NCBI GenBank assembly: GCA_034509755.1
Contig: CM067541.1
Location: 24,930,501-24,994,500, forward strand
DNA length: 64,000 bases
DNA from: Anisodus tanguticus
Lineage: Eukaryota > Streptophyta > Magnoliopsida > Solanales > Solanaceae
Direction of reading: 5' to 3'
The position numbers and the translations under genes were made by a program. The notes under the pieces are model-generated. The model worked only from the letters and a program-made list of their open reading frames with translations, ran no database searches and had not been told where the DNA came from. Of the stretch, positions 21,299 through 32,431 are shown piece after piece. Position 1 is the first letter of the stretch. Every line of letters begins with the position of its first letter.

Positions 21299-24200
21299 TT
21301 GGCTAAAAAGGCGGCTACCGGAGCAAGCCCCGTCGTCATGATGGTGTCCTCCCCAAGTTCTTCGGGTTTTGTAAATAATTTGGGCCAAAACCATAATCAT
21401 GGTGGCGGCAAAAATAATCGTAAGAATAATAACAAAAACCGCGGGGGCAAACGCGACGGTTCCGGTGGTCAGCAAGCAGGCAATGGGCCCCGTCCATTGA
21501 ACAATGGCCCACCACCCCCTGGTCCCAGTAGTGGGGCCCATGTCAGTGGGGTTGGGGCAGTGGGCCATAGGCCAGCAGCCCCTACTACCCAGCGAATTCC
21601 CGGCCGGTGGGGTGGCCGGCCTTTCGTGCCTAACGAGCCCCGGCGGTGGAGGCCCACTGGCCAGTGGCCCAACAGCGCTAGTTCCAGCAGCTACGGCCCA
21701 GTTCAGTCCCGTCGTGGAGTACTTGGGCCCCGACCTCCACAAGCCCACCACGCAGCAGGCCCCACTCAGACTGATATCGAGACCGCGATGCACACATTGG
21801 GGTTGACTCAATCGGACCCAAATTGGTATATGGACACCGGTGCCACTACTCACATGACTTTCGATTCAGGTACTCTCTCATCTTATTCCAATTTGAGCAA
21901 CCCTCGGGGTATAATTATTGGTAATGGCAACTATATTCCAATTCAGGGTTATGGTCAGAAAACGTTGTCTCCCTCCAATCCACCCTTTATCTTGAAAAAT
22001 ACTTTACATGCCCCCAAATTGATTAAAAATTTAGTGTATGTCCGAAAGTTCACCACTGACAATTCCTTTTCTGTTGAATTTGATCCTTTTGGTTTCTCTG
22101 TGAAGGATTTCAAGACGGGGAGTCATCTCATGAGGTGTGATAGTAGGAGGATCTTTATCCTATCATGCCCGGTTTCAGTCCATCGAGTCAAGCCTTGCCG
22201 TCAGCTTTTACAGTCATTTCTCCTTCCTTGTGGCATGCTCACCTTGGTCATCCGGGATCTTCTATTTTATCAGTTTTAGATTAAAATAGCTTTATTTCTT
22301 GTAATGGTACGAGTCGTACTCAAATTTGTCAATCTTGTTCGTTAGGAAAAATTGTTAAGTTGCCATTTGTGGACTCAAATTCTCATACTTTAAAGCCTTT
22401 TGATATTATTCATAGCGACCTATGGACGTCTCCTGTTCTAAGTTCGTTAGGTCATCGATATTATGTTCTGTTTTTGGATGATTATTCTAAATTTTTATGG
22501 ACGTTTCCAATTGCCAATAAATCTCAAGTGTTTTCTGTCTTCATAAAATTTAAAGCGTTCATTAGAACACAATTCGAAAGAGAAATAAAAAATATTCAAT
22601 GTGATAATGGGAAAGAGTATGACAATAGGGTGTTTCGGGAGTTTGTGATAATAATGGGATCAATTTTCATTTTTCGTGCTCTCATACATCTTCTCAAAAT
22701 GGGAAAGCCGAACGCAAAATTCGTTCCATAAATATTGTCCGCACTCTCTTACTTCATGCTTCCGTACCCCCATATTTTTTGGCATCATGCTCTGCAAATG
22801 GCAACATATCTCCTTAACATAATTCCGTCCAAAGGTCTGACATATTCTTCCCCCCTCCAAATCCTTTATAATAAGAACCATTCTTATTCTCATCTTCGGG
22901 TTTTTTGGTGCTTGTGTTATCCGTTATTACCATCCACCACAATTAACAAACTTCAGGCTCAGTCTACTTCGTGTGTATTTTTGGGTTATCCGTCTAATCA
23001 TCGTGGTTACAAATGCTTTGATTTATCCTCCAAGAAAATCATAATTAATTGCCATGTCATTTTTGATGAAACCCAATTTCCTTTTACGAAAGTTCATACT
23101 CCCGAGCCTAGGTCGTATAATTTTTTGGATGATCATATATCCCCGTATATTATTCAGCATTTTTCGGACATCTTCCGCACCCAAAACTCTCCAGCGGGCC
23201 CACAGCCCGCTGGCCCCACTGTACCGTCTCACGTTCCAGTTACTGGATCAGTCCCAGCAATTAGGCCAGTCCAGCCCAATTCAGGAACCGGTCCGGTGGA
23301 TGCTCCAGTTACCGATTTGGGCCGCAAGAGCCCACCGCCCGCCGCCGGTCCGTCCCGAGCCCAGCAAATTCCCAAAATTCACTCACTTCTTCCTCGAGTC
23401 ATAGACCGGTCACTCGTAGTCAGCAGGGTATTTTTACACCTGAAAGATATTTTAATTTACATTCTGATGTCTCTAAATCCCCCTTGCCCCATTATCCTGT
23501 GTCCGCCTTAAATGACCCTAATTGGAAAATTGCTATGACTGATGAATATAATGCTCTTGTTGATTATAAGACGTGGGAGTTAGTGCCCCGTCTATATGGT
23601 ATTAATGTTATCAGGTCTATGTGGATTTTTGCTCATAAGCAGAATTCAGATGATTCATTTGCTCGACATAAGGCGCGACTTGTGGGTGATGGTAAGACTC
23701 AACAGGTTGGGATAGATTGTGGGAAGACGTTTAGTCCGGTGGTCAACCCGGCTATTATTCGCATTGTGCTTAGTTTGACTCTTTCAAAGACTTGGCCTAT
23801 TCATCAGTTGGATGTCAAGAATGATCTCCTACATGGTGACCTCAAAGAAACAGTCTATATGCATCAGCCGTTGGGTTTCAGGGATCCCAACCGTCCTCAT
23901 CATGTCTGTTTATTGAAGAAATCCTTATATGGGCTTAAGCAGTCTCCACGGGCCTGGTATACGAGGTTTACTGACTTTGTTTCAACTATTGGGTTCACTC
24001 ACAGCAGGTCAGATAATTCCTTGTTCATCTACCGTCGTGGTTCGTCCTTGGCTGTCATTCTGTTGTATGTGGATGATATCATTTTGACTGCCTCTTCCGA
24101 TGCATTACGCCAGTCTATCATGTCCATGCTCAGCTCTGAGTTTGCTATGAAAGACTTAGGGCCCTTGAGTTACTTTTTGGGGATTGCCGTCAAGCGTCAC

Positions 24201-25034
24201 TCAGATGGTTTGTTTTTGTCTCAATAAAAGTATGCTGCTGAGATTATAGAGAGGGCTGAGATGTCATCCTGTAAGTCCACTTCCACTCCAGTTGATGCAA
24301 AACCCAAGCTTAGTGCGCGCGGCAGTGCACCATACGAGGACCCGACCCGCTATCGCAGTCTTGCAGGGGCCCTCCAGTATCTTACCTTTACCAGACCGGA
24401 TATTACGTATGTTGTTCAGCATGTGTGTTTATTCATGCATGATCCTAGAGTTGAGCATATGAATGCAATCAAACACATCATTCGGTATATTCATGGGACA
24501 CTGGACTATGGTTTGCACTTGTATTCTTCATCTACATCCACACTTGTCCCGTACACATATGCAGATTGGGGTGGTTGTCGGACACCAGACGGTCTACGTC
24601 AGGATATTGTATGTTCCTTGGCAACAACTTGGTCTCCTGGTCTGCAAAGCGTCAGGCGACTCTATCCCGCTCAAGTGCATAGACAAAATATCGAGAGGTA
24701 GCTAATGTGGTCTCAGAATTATGTTGATTACGTAATTTGCTTTTATAGCTTCATTGCCCCATTCAGAAGGCAACCTTAGTATATTGTGATAATGTTAGTG
24801 CCATCTACCTCTCAAGTAATCCAGTTCAGCACCAACACACTAAGCATATCGAAATGGACATTCACTTTGTCCGTGAAAAAGTTGCTCGGGGGCCGATACG
24901 CGTATGTCATGTCCCGTCAAGATATCAAGTTGCAGACATTTTTACAAAAGGGTCTTCTCTCGGTACTCTTTGAAGATTTTAGGGACAGTCTCAGCGTTCG
25001 AAGACCGCCCGCTATGACTGGGGGGGTGTGTTAA
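21299..25034 (+). pseudogene. pol of copia-1 (protease, integrase, RT, RNase H), disrupted
   Basis: Protease is seen at about 21826 (WYMDTGATTHMT, active site DTGA). Integrase core is in two frames at 22360-22731 and 22735-23511 (HSDLWTSPVL, DDYSKF, IQCDNGKEYDN), with a frameshift in the SSQNGKAERK region. Reverse transcriptase is 23484-24227 with an intact YVDDIIL catalytic box, closed by a stop at 24225. RNase H is at 24261-25034 and loses frame after ADWGGCRTPDG. The expected stop after DSLSV has changed to an arginine codon, so the last frame runs on to 25034. Confidence 0.9.
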
Positions 25035-25375
25035 ATAAGGCAATATACCCGTGATATACACCCAATATACAAGAATGTATATCACGGACATTGATGGACA
25101 AAGGCCCAACACGCGACGCCCAGCAAAGGCCGAGATATCGGAGCCCATCACGGGATTAGTATCTTGTACCAATCTTGTATATATGGTATATACATTTGAT
25201 GTATATTGTAGTGTATTTGTTATCTAAATTAGGATTATACACTTACCATAATTGTATAGTTAGAATTATGGTAGAATAAGATTTTAGAATAGAATAGAAT
25301 ATGATTCTCCTATTTTGTAACTTGTATAAATACCTATTTAATTAATGAAAATAATCAAGGGGATTATTTCTTTCA
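25029..25375 (+). repeat. 3' LTR of copia-1
   Basis: It starts TGTTAAATAAGGC and ends ATTTCTTTCA. It is 347 bases, preceded by CTGGGGGGGTG, and followed by the AAATT target duplication. Confidence 0.95.
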
Positions 25376-25380
25376 AAATT

Positions 25381-26393
25381 AAAAATATGATTGAAGAAAA
25401 AAATCAGTTATCAAGTAAGTTGTTATTGTGATTAGACCTGTATAATTTAATGTAGTTATTAAGATAGCCTTTGATGGTAAAACTTTATTCACCCTCGGTG
25501 TTCACCCAAGCATATCAACATAACCATTGTTTTAAAGTTATGTTGAAGGGATGGACAAATAGATACCAACGGAACGCACATTGGACATTGCATAATTTTG
25601 AAAAAATAAAATGTTTAATCTTTTTATGTTTTAAAATCCTTAAGTTAATTTTTATAACATAAATTTGTTTTGATGAGGGCTTGATTTAGATAGAGGTAGC
25701 TATAAAGGTGGAGTTGATTAGTGAAAAAATCAAATCCCAGTGACTTCAATGACCAGACAGATGTATTATAAAATACTTGAAATAAATAATTATGAAGAAG
25801 TATTATTTGGTTAAATGTCAATTTTTTCTATTTCTAGCAATTATGTTTTGTCACGAACAAGATGTTTTTTGTACGGTCTATATTTTTGGTGAAAAACAGT
25901 TTTCTATTTCTATTTTTAGGTATAAGTACTTGAAAATAAATCATTTGAAATCTCAAATATTGAAAGCACAATTTATTTCAAAGTGTGTAGATTCGGAAAC
26001 CTTGCGATGATGGCGCATCAGGAAAATTAGATTATTGTTGTGGGCATCACTAAACTTTTCTAAGATGAATTCAAATTGTTTGCGTTTCAACTTCTTTCAT
26101 GTTATAACAATGTTATGTTAGTAAAATTTCTTAATCTGTTAGCACTATTCAAGATGATTAGTACTTAAAGGTTAAAGCTAATATTGTTAGAATTATCTAG
26201 CTCATTTCCTTTTCCTTTCAAAACTATCTACACATCACAACACATCGCGCGGATATCTATACTAGTTCTTTATTAAAAATATAAATGAGAGACAAGCAGC
26301 TGTCCACGCACAGCTTCAAGGGCAAAGCAAACATTACCAAATCGTGAAATTAAGTACATTTAATTACGCTGTTGATTTCCTATCTGCATTCAT
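25381..26393. other. AT-rich intergenic stretch without genes
   Basis: No supported gene. A 72-codon frame at 25792-26010 has no recognisable motif and the base composition of its surroundings. Confidence 0.4.
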
Positions 26394-26692
26394 TACTCCA
26401 TATGTTTCAAATTATATATCATTTTTTATTTTACACTCTCCTTAAAAATATTAATTAGAAGATATATTTAACCCACTTTACCTTTATTTAGTCTAAGTTA
26501 TAATATATCTCCATTAAATGTTTACTATATTTATGTGTTCTACTAAGTAAAATGGAGGAAAAATAATTAATTATGCATTGAACTTCTAAAACGACAAATA
26601 ATTTGAGATAACTATTTTTAGTAACCACGACAAATAATTTGATATAACTATTTTTAAAAACCACGACAAATAATTTGAGACGGAGGGAATAT
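26394..26692. mobile_element. Stowaway-like MITE
   Basis: The left end reads TACTCCATATGTTTCAAATTATA. The right end reads ATTTGAGACGGAGGGAATA, its complement with mismatches, in the style of the plant CTCCCTCCG Stowaway terminus with TA target sites. Near the right end three direct repeats of about 37-45 bases contain ACGACAAATAATTTGA (26591-26680). Confidence 0.75.
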
Positions 26693-27397
26693 TGCCTTAA
26701 TTAGCTTTAGGTAAATGTTATTTTCACAGCTCCACTTTTTCATGACTTAAATACAAAAATCATTCATCATTATCAAGGAAAAACTTAAATATACAAAGAG
26801 ACAGATCTTTCTCACACGAGAGAATTTAAATTATTAAAACTTAGTACTCATATATTTATAGAATGGTTTATAAGTATTGAGTAAAGGTGCAAATTTACAA
26901 TTAACAGAATAATAAATCCAGAATATTACAGGGAGAAATCTATTTTTGGCCCTTTACAAACTTTTTTTTAGTTTTATGACTCTTTTATAAGAGATTTTCA
27001 TTTTTTTACACATAAAAGATCAGAAAAAACACATAAGAGATCTAAAAAATCATTTTTTTTAATTCAAATGGTAAGGAGCGAAGAAATTTCATTTCCTCAA
27101 TATTATTTCCGTCTACTTTATGAGGAAAATCGTCGTCTATCAACAAAGAGAGAAGTGACCGTAAACTAGCTAGCAACAATGACAAAATGAGCGATAGAAG
27201 CTCGATCGATAGAGGCCTCCGCTCCTAATGTAATACAAATTTCACTTGTAAACTTAAATTGATGTTAAGAAATTAATTTCAATTAACCGAATATGAAACT
27301 CTAAACAAAAAATTGGAGTTTAAACGTTAAGAGTCACATAAAATGTAATTTGGTTTATCTTTCCTTTATCCACCCAAGTATTCTTTGAGCGGATTAA
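26693..27397. other. AT-rich intergenic stretch without genes
   Basis: Nothing beyond AT-rich sequence and short homopolymers is visible. Confidence 0.35.
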
Positions 27398-27585
27398 TAA
27401 TACAATAACGACAACATATTCAGTAATTTCACAAGTGGAGTCTGGAGAGAGTTGAATGTACGCAGACTTTAACCCTACTTTTACGGGGTAGAGAGATTGT
27501 TTTCGATAGACCATCGACTCAAAATGACTGTAACCGACGCAAGATTGTAAAAAAAAAAATGAGACAGCAAAATAACAAGATACAA
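27398..27585 (-). repeat. TS SINE / RTE LINE tail
   Basis: On the minus strand it has TCGATGGTCTATCGAAAACA, CTCTCTACCCCG, ACTCCACTTGTGAAATTACTGA and a TTGTCGTTATTG end. This is a decayed copy of the shared TS/RTE 3' end. Copia-2 begins four bases after it. Confidence 0.65.
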
Positions 27586-27588
27586 AAT

Positions 27589-27786
27589 TGTAAGATTGAA
27601 ATAATTTTCCTTAGGGATTCCTTTCATTAAGCACAATATATATATAGTTGTACAGAGGTTGATTCCTAATACAATAAGAATCCTAACTTACCTTAAATGG
27701 TTGATTCCTAATACAATAAGAATCCTAAGTTACCTTAAATATACATCTATCATAATTACAAAATATATTGTGAATATTCGCTAATA
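27589..27786 (-). repeat. 3' LTR of copia-2
   Basis: 198 bases, paired with 32220-32426. Inside each LTR the phrase GGTTGATTCCTAATACAATA occurs as two near-tandem copies about 45 bases apart. Confidence 0.92.
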
Positions 27787-30700
27787 CTCCCCCTCAGTCG
27801 GAGCTGGAGGAGGTCGAACGCTAAGGCTGGATCAGAAGTCGGTGAAGAGTTGTCTCGGTAGTCCCTTTGTGAAAATATCTGCATACTGATAGAAGGAAGG
27901 TACGTGTAAAATTTTGACCTGACCAAGAGCAACCTTCTCACGCATAAAGTGAATGTCCATCTCGATATGTTTGGTCTGCTGATGTTGGACCGGATTGTGA
28001 GACATATAGATGGCATATATGTTATCACAGTAGACTATAGACGCCTTTTGCAGTGGACAATGGAGTTCCAAAAGAAGATTTCGGAGCCAACAGATCTCAG
28101 CAACGACATTAGCAACTCCGCGATACTCTACTTCAGCACTCGAATGAGATAGTGTGGCCAGCCGCTTGGCAGACTATGAAATAAGATTATCCCCAAGAAA
28201 TACACAGTAGCCGGAGGTGGAGCGACGTGTGTCCGGGCATCCTGCCCAATTTGCATCCGTGTAGGAGAGTAACTTGGTTGAGGCAGAGGGGGTAGAGATG
28301 CAGTCAAAGTCCCAGTGTGCCCTTAACGTATCTGATAATACGTTTGAGGGCCGCAAAATGGGACTCTCGAGAGTCGTGCATAAATAGACACACCAGCTGA
28401 ACCGCATATGCAATATCGGGCCTTGTGAATATAAGGTACTGAAGGGCACCTGCAAGACTCCGATAGAGAGTGGGATCAGAAATTGGTGCGCCCTCATTGG
28501 CACTGAGCTTGGATTTCGAGTCAACCGGAGTTGGCATAATTTTACAATTTGTCATTTTAGCCTTGTACACTATCTCCTCCGCATATTTACGCTGACACAA
28601 AAACATAGTAGCTGCAGATCTAGTCACGGATATACCCAAGAAATGACTCAGCTTGCCCAAGTCAGTCATAGCAAATTCAGTTTTGAGTAGAGCAATGATT
28701 TCGTTCTTCAACCCATTAGAGGAGGCATTAAGAACAATGTAATCCACATATAATAGCAAATAAGCAGTGTTGCTACCTCGAAGGAAAGTGAAGAGAGAGT
28801 CATCACACTTGCTACATGTAAATCTAATCTGCATAAGATACATGACAAAACGATCATACCAAGCGCGGGGTGCATGTTTCAAGCCATACAATGACTTCCT
28901 GAGACGACATACAAACTGTGGAACTACCGGATGAACAAAGCCAGGGGGCTGATGCATGTACACAGTTTCTTTCAAATCCCCATGCAGAAACGCATTCTTG
29001 ACAATAAGCTGATGAATCGGCCAATGCATGCCCATTACAATACTGAGAACAATCCAAATAGTAGCCGATTTAACAACCGGACTGAATATCTCACCACAAT
29101 CAATACCCTCCTGCTGATTAGTGCCATTAGCAACCAGTCTTGCCTTATACTGCTCCAAGTCACCACTGTCTCTGTACTTGTGACGAAATAACCACATGCA
29201 CCGGATAACATTTACACCGTCCGGTCTAGGTACCAAATCCCAAGTGTTCTGCTTCGGTAAAACATTAAATTCCTCGCACATGGCCGCATTCCAATTAGGG
29301 TCCAGTTTGGCTAGTTTTGGATTTTTTGGAATGGGTGATATGGTTTATACGGAGAGGTAAAAATGGACATTGGGTTTGAAAATCCTGTGTTGTGCATGAG
29401 TCTTCATACGATGGGTAGGCAGCAGTGGGTGGTCTGGATTTTGTGGTTGTGGGCTATCGGGTTCTGGAGGCATCAGTGGTACTGGAGGGGCAGGAGACAC
29501 AGTCGGGTCGAGCAATGGGGTGTTCGACCGAGAGCTGGGAGGTGTTGGGTCGGAGATGATGTCGGACAGTGGTGGGGACGGAGCTGCTGGCGCAGGCTAT
29601 GTCGGAAGAGTGGGCTGCCGGTGGTACAATGATTGGATAGCTGGGGACAAATTCGGTTCATCGAGAAAGGTATAATCGGTGGTCTAAAATTTTTAGAGAT
29701 TTGAAAAAGGAAAGGTCGTCTCGTCAAATGTGACGTGACGGGAGACAATGATTTTGTGAGTGGCTATGTCATAGCACATGTAGCCCCGATGAGTAGGAGA
29801 GAGACCAACGAAGACACATGGAATAGTACAAGGGGCGAGTTTGTGAGGTGCAGTGGAGGCTAGGTTGCGGTAGCATAAGCAGCCGAAAATACGGAGATGG
29901 TCATAGGATGGGAACCTACAGTATAAGATTTCGGTAGGGGTCTTATTTTGGAGAGTGCTAGTTGGTAAAATATTAAGAAGGGATTCTACCATTTAGTAGC
30001 ATAGACCCAAAAAGGCGGTGGAAGACGGGCATGAAACAGAAGGGTGCGAACCATGTTATTGATGGTACGTATAATTCGTTCAGCCTTTTTGTTTTGGGAG
30101 GAAGTATATGGACATGAAAAATGGAAAACCATGCCTTGTTTAGAGCAGAAATTGTGAAATGCCGAGTTATTAAATTCACGTCCATTATCACGTTGGAATG
30201 ATTTGATAGATTTTTCAAACTGTGTTTTAATGAATTTTTGAAATTCAAGGAACTTGGCAAAAACTTCAGATTTGAATTTCAATGGGTAAATTTAGACAAA
30301 GTGTGAAAAATCATCTAAGAATACTAGATAAAATTTGTGACCCAAAGAGCTAACAACCGGAGATGTCCACAAATCAGCATAAACATTATCAAAAGGAGAA
30401 AAAGTAACACTGTTGGATGACATAAATGGAAGACGAATATGCTTGCCAAGCGGGTAAGAAAAATAGTGTTGGACAAGTTTCTCACTATTACATTGAATAC
30501 ATTTAGTAGTCCTAAGAAAAGTAAAAACAGGGTCTCCGAGGTGCCCGAGTCTGTTGTGCCAAGTTGAGGGAGAGATAGCCGCAAGGGATAGAGGTGATTG
30601 TGGTTGACAACGGAAGATTAAGTGAAGGGGTAGAGGTCTCCCACACTATTGCAACGCGTAAGAATTTTCCCCGTATTGAGATCCTTCACAGAAAAACCAA

Positions 30701-31220
30701 AAGGGTCAAATTTGATAGACACAAAATTATTGCGAGTGAATTTTCTAACAAAGATTAAATTTTTAATGATGTTCGGGGTGTAAAGGACGTGATTTAGGGA
30801 GAAAGGCGGGTGGGGATGTTTGGTATGTGTGTTACCGTAACCTTCAATTGGAATTCGATGACCATTGCCGACAGTAATAGATTGAGGACACTTTAACCGA
30901 AGCAGTTGAGATAAGTTACCTGACGACCATGTGAGGTGAGATGTGACTCCGGTGTCCATATACCAATTATCGTTGGGCTGTTGAAGGTTCACGGTGTTGA
31001 AGGCCTGTCCCAAATTGGCGGGGGCCAGGCTGCTGCCTTGCGGGTGCTGAACTGCTGCTACCAGATGGGCCTGTCGGCCGCCGGTAGGCCTGCCGATTGG
31101 CGGGGGCGGAGCCCAAGAGGCCTGGCTGCCATCTTGCTGGAATTGGGCCCCTGATGTCGGGTAGGGGCATGCAGACGAGCCCAGTTCCCGATATTGGGCC
31201 AAGGGGGCTGTCCAGCCCAC
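27787..31220 (-). pseudogene. pol of copia-2 (protease to RNase H), disrupted
   Basis: Read on the minus strand. Protease is in 30618-31220 with WYMDTGVTSHLT, where the usual DTGA has become DTGV. Integrase is spread over 29693-30584 in several frames (FQRDNGREFNN, SSQNKKAERIIRTINN). Reverse transcriptase is open at 28304-29281 (VPRPDGVNVIRCMW, QLIVKNAFLHGD) but its catalytic box reads YVDYIVL, so the second aspartate of YVDD is lost. RNase H follows (YTDANWAGCPDTRRSTSG at about 28220-28290; FYQYADIFTKGLP near 27850). Besides the frameshifts, the RT change alone should make it inactive. Confidence 0.9.
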
Positions 31221-31249
31221 TGATAGTAGGCAGCAGGTGCTGGGCCTGG

Positions 31250-32110
31250 CTACTGCTGGTTCCGGTTGCCCTTGCCGCGACCCTTCCCTTTATTGTTGTT
31301 ACCGCGACCTTTGCCGCCACGCCTTCCACCGCGGGACTGTTGCTGGTGGTAGTCTTGCGGTGGTGGATGGGTGGATGTGGCCGCCGGTAGTGCCATGCCG
31401 TCAAAGGCTAATGCCTTGTGATTGTGCTCCTCTTGTTTAGCACGACATGTTTCTTCCAACAAAAGTTGCGAACGTGCTTTATTGAAGCTTGGTAGGGGGT
31501 CGGCCTGTTGAATCATCGTTGCAAGTGTATCATATTCACGTTTCGATAAACCCGCAACTAGTTGAAGTACCATCTTGGTCTCTGAAACGGATGTCCCTAC
31601 GTTGGAAAGTTGGTCGGTTATGAGTTTTAGTTGTTTACAGTATTCGGACATGTTGTTAAAATTCTCGAGACGCGTATTGTTGAACTGTTCTTCCAAATAG
31701 ACGGCCCGAGTATTTTTATTATCCTGAAAATTTTCTTCTAACCGTACCCAAAGTTCACGTGTTGTAGCACCTATTTTCATGATAGTACACAACAAGTCTT
31801 TAGAGATGGTGCCGTAGATCCATTGTTTGACGATGGCGTCAAGGCGACGCCATGTCGAGTCTGCAACATCGGTTGGACGAGGAACAAAATCATCAATATG
31901 GTCGAGCACATTGTAAGCACATGCATGAATATAGAACGGTTCTATCCACATGGAATATTGACAATCTTTTTGGTCAAGAATTATAGGGATAAAATTTTTG
32001 ATGTTGGTAACGGCGAATGCCGGATGAAAAGACGATGATGAACGTTGATGGGGGTTGTCAAGTGTGTCAGTGGAAGAACCGGAATTGGTGGGGGAAGTAG
32101 GGCGAGACAT
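31250..32110 (-). CDS. gag of copia-2, open reading frame
   Basis: A 286-residue frame starts MSRPTSPTNSGSS. It contains a UBN2-type gag core (SSFHPAFAVTNIKNFIPI, VKQWIYGTISKDLL, LWVRLEENFQDNKNTRA) and ends in an R/G/N/K-rich RNA-binding tail (GGRRGGKGRGNNNKGKGRG). No CCHC zinc knuckle is present. In related elements gag and pol form one frame; here the stop and a frame change after NRNQQ separate them. The start lies 110 bases downstream of the primer-binding site, as expected for copia. Confidence 0.85.
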   Translation of the reverse strand: MSRPTSPTNSGSSTDTLDNPHQRSSSSFHPAFAVTNIKNFIPIILDQKDCQYSMWIEPFYIHACAYNVLDHIDDFVPRPTDVADSTWRRLDAIVKQWIYGTISKDLLCTIMKIGATTRELWVRLEENFQDNKNTRAVYLEEQFNNTRLENFNNMSEYCKQLKLITDQLSNVGTSVSETKMVLQLVAGLSKREYDTLATMIQQADPLPSFNKARSQLLLEETCRAKQEEHNHKALAFDGMALPAATSTHPPPQDYHQQQSRGGRRGGKGRGNNNKGKGRGKGNRNQQ

Positions 32111-32219
32111 GGTGGCAAAATATTGTCGTCGGCCGAGAGGGAAAAAAAGGATTTGGGGTGGCGTCGGCCGAGAAGAAGAAAAGAGAAGAGTACGGATTAG
32201 GGTTTGGCTCTTGATACCA

Positions 32220-32426
32220 TGTAAGATTGGAATAATTTTCGTTAGAGATTCCTTTCATTAATCACAATAGATATAGTTGTACATAAGTTGATTCCTAATA
32301 CAATAAGAATCCTAACTTTCCTTAAGTGGTTGATTCCTAATACAATAAGAATCCTAAGTTACCTTAAATATACATCTATCATAATTACAAAATATAATAT
32401 GAATATTCGGAGAATATTTGCTAATA
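32220..32426 (-). repeat. 5' LTR of copia-2
   Basis: 207 bases. It is about nine bases longer than the 3' LTR because of an extra ATTCGGAGA-type segment near its outer end. Confidence 0.92.
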
Positions 32427-32431
32427 AAAAT

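Larger units (their letters stand above)
20195..25375 (+). mobile_element. Copia-1: Ty1/copia LTR retrotransposon, full length but coding-defective
   Basis: A 5' LTR (20195-20543) and 3' LTR (25029-25375) flank gag, protease, integrase, reverse transcriptase and RNase H in that order, which is the copia order. The element is bounded by a 5-bp target duplication AAATT at 20190-20194 and 25376-25380. The primer-binding site TGGTATCAAGAGAC follows the 5' LTR, and a G-rich polypurine run precedes the 3' LTR. The LTRs differ at roughly a dozen positions by eye, so insertion is not very recent. The coding region and gag are closely related to copia-4. The short LTRs and a gag without a zinc knuckle suggest an Ale/Retrofit-like lineage, not tested. 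Confidence 0.95.
27589..32426 (-). mobile_element. Copia-2: Ty1/copia LTR retrotransposon, minus strand
   Basis: LTRs lie at 27589-27786 (3' LTR) and 32220-32426 (5' LTR), flanked by AAAAT target duplications at 27584-27588 and 32427-32431. On the minus strand the 5' LTR ends ATCTTACA and is followed by TGGTATCAAGAGCC, an initiator-Met-type primer-binding site. A purine run (GACTGAGGGGGAG) precedes the 3' LTR. The LTRs begin TATTAG rather than TG. Domain order gag, protease, integrase, RT, RNase H defines copia. Gag is fully open but pol is broken. Confidence 0.93.

Noticed and set aside
21179..21853. Minus-strand frame of 224 codons
   Set aside because: It is antisense to the copia-1 gag tail and protease region, where GC-rich composition keeps several frames open.
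25792..26010. Plus-strand 72-codon frame
   Set aside because: It is AT-rich with no motif, no splice context and no similarity that I recognise.
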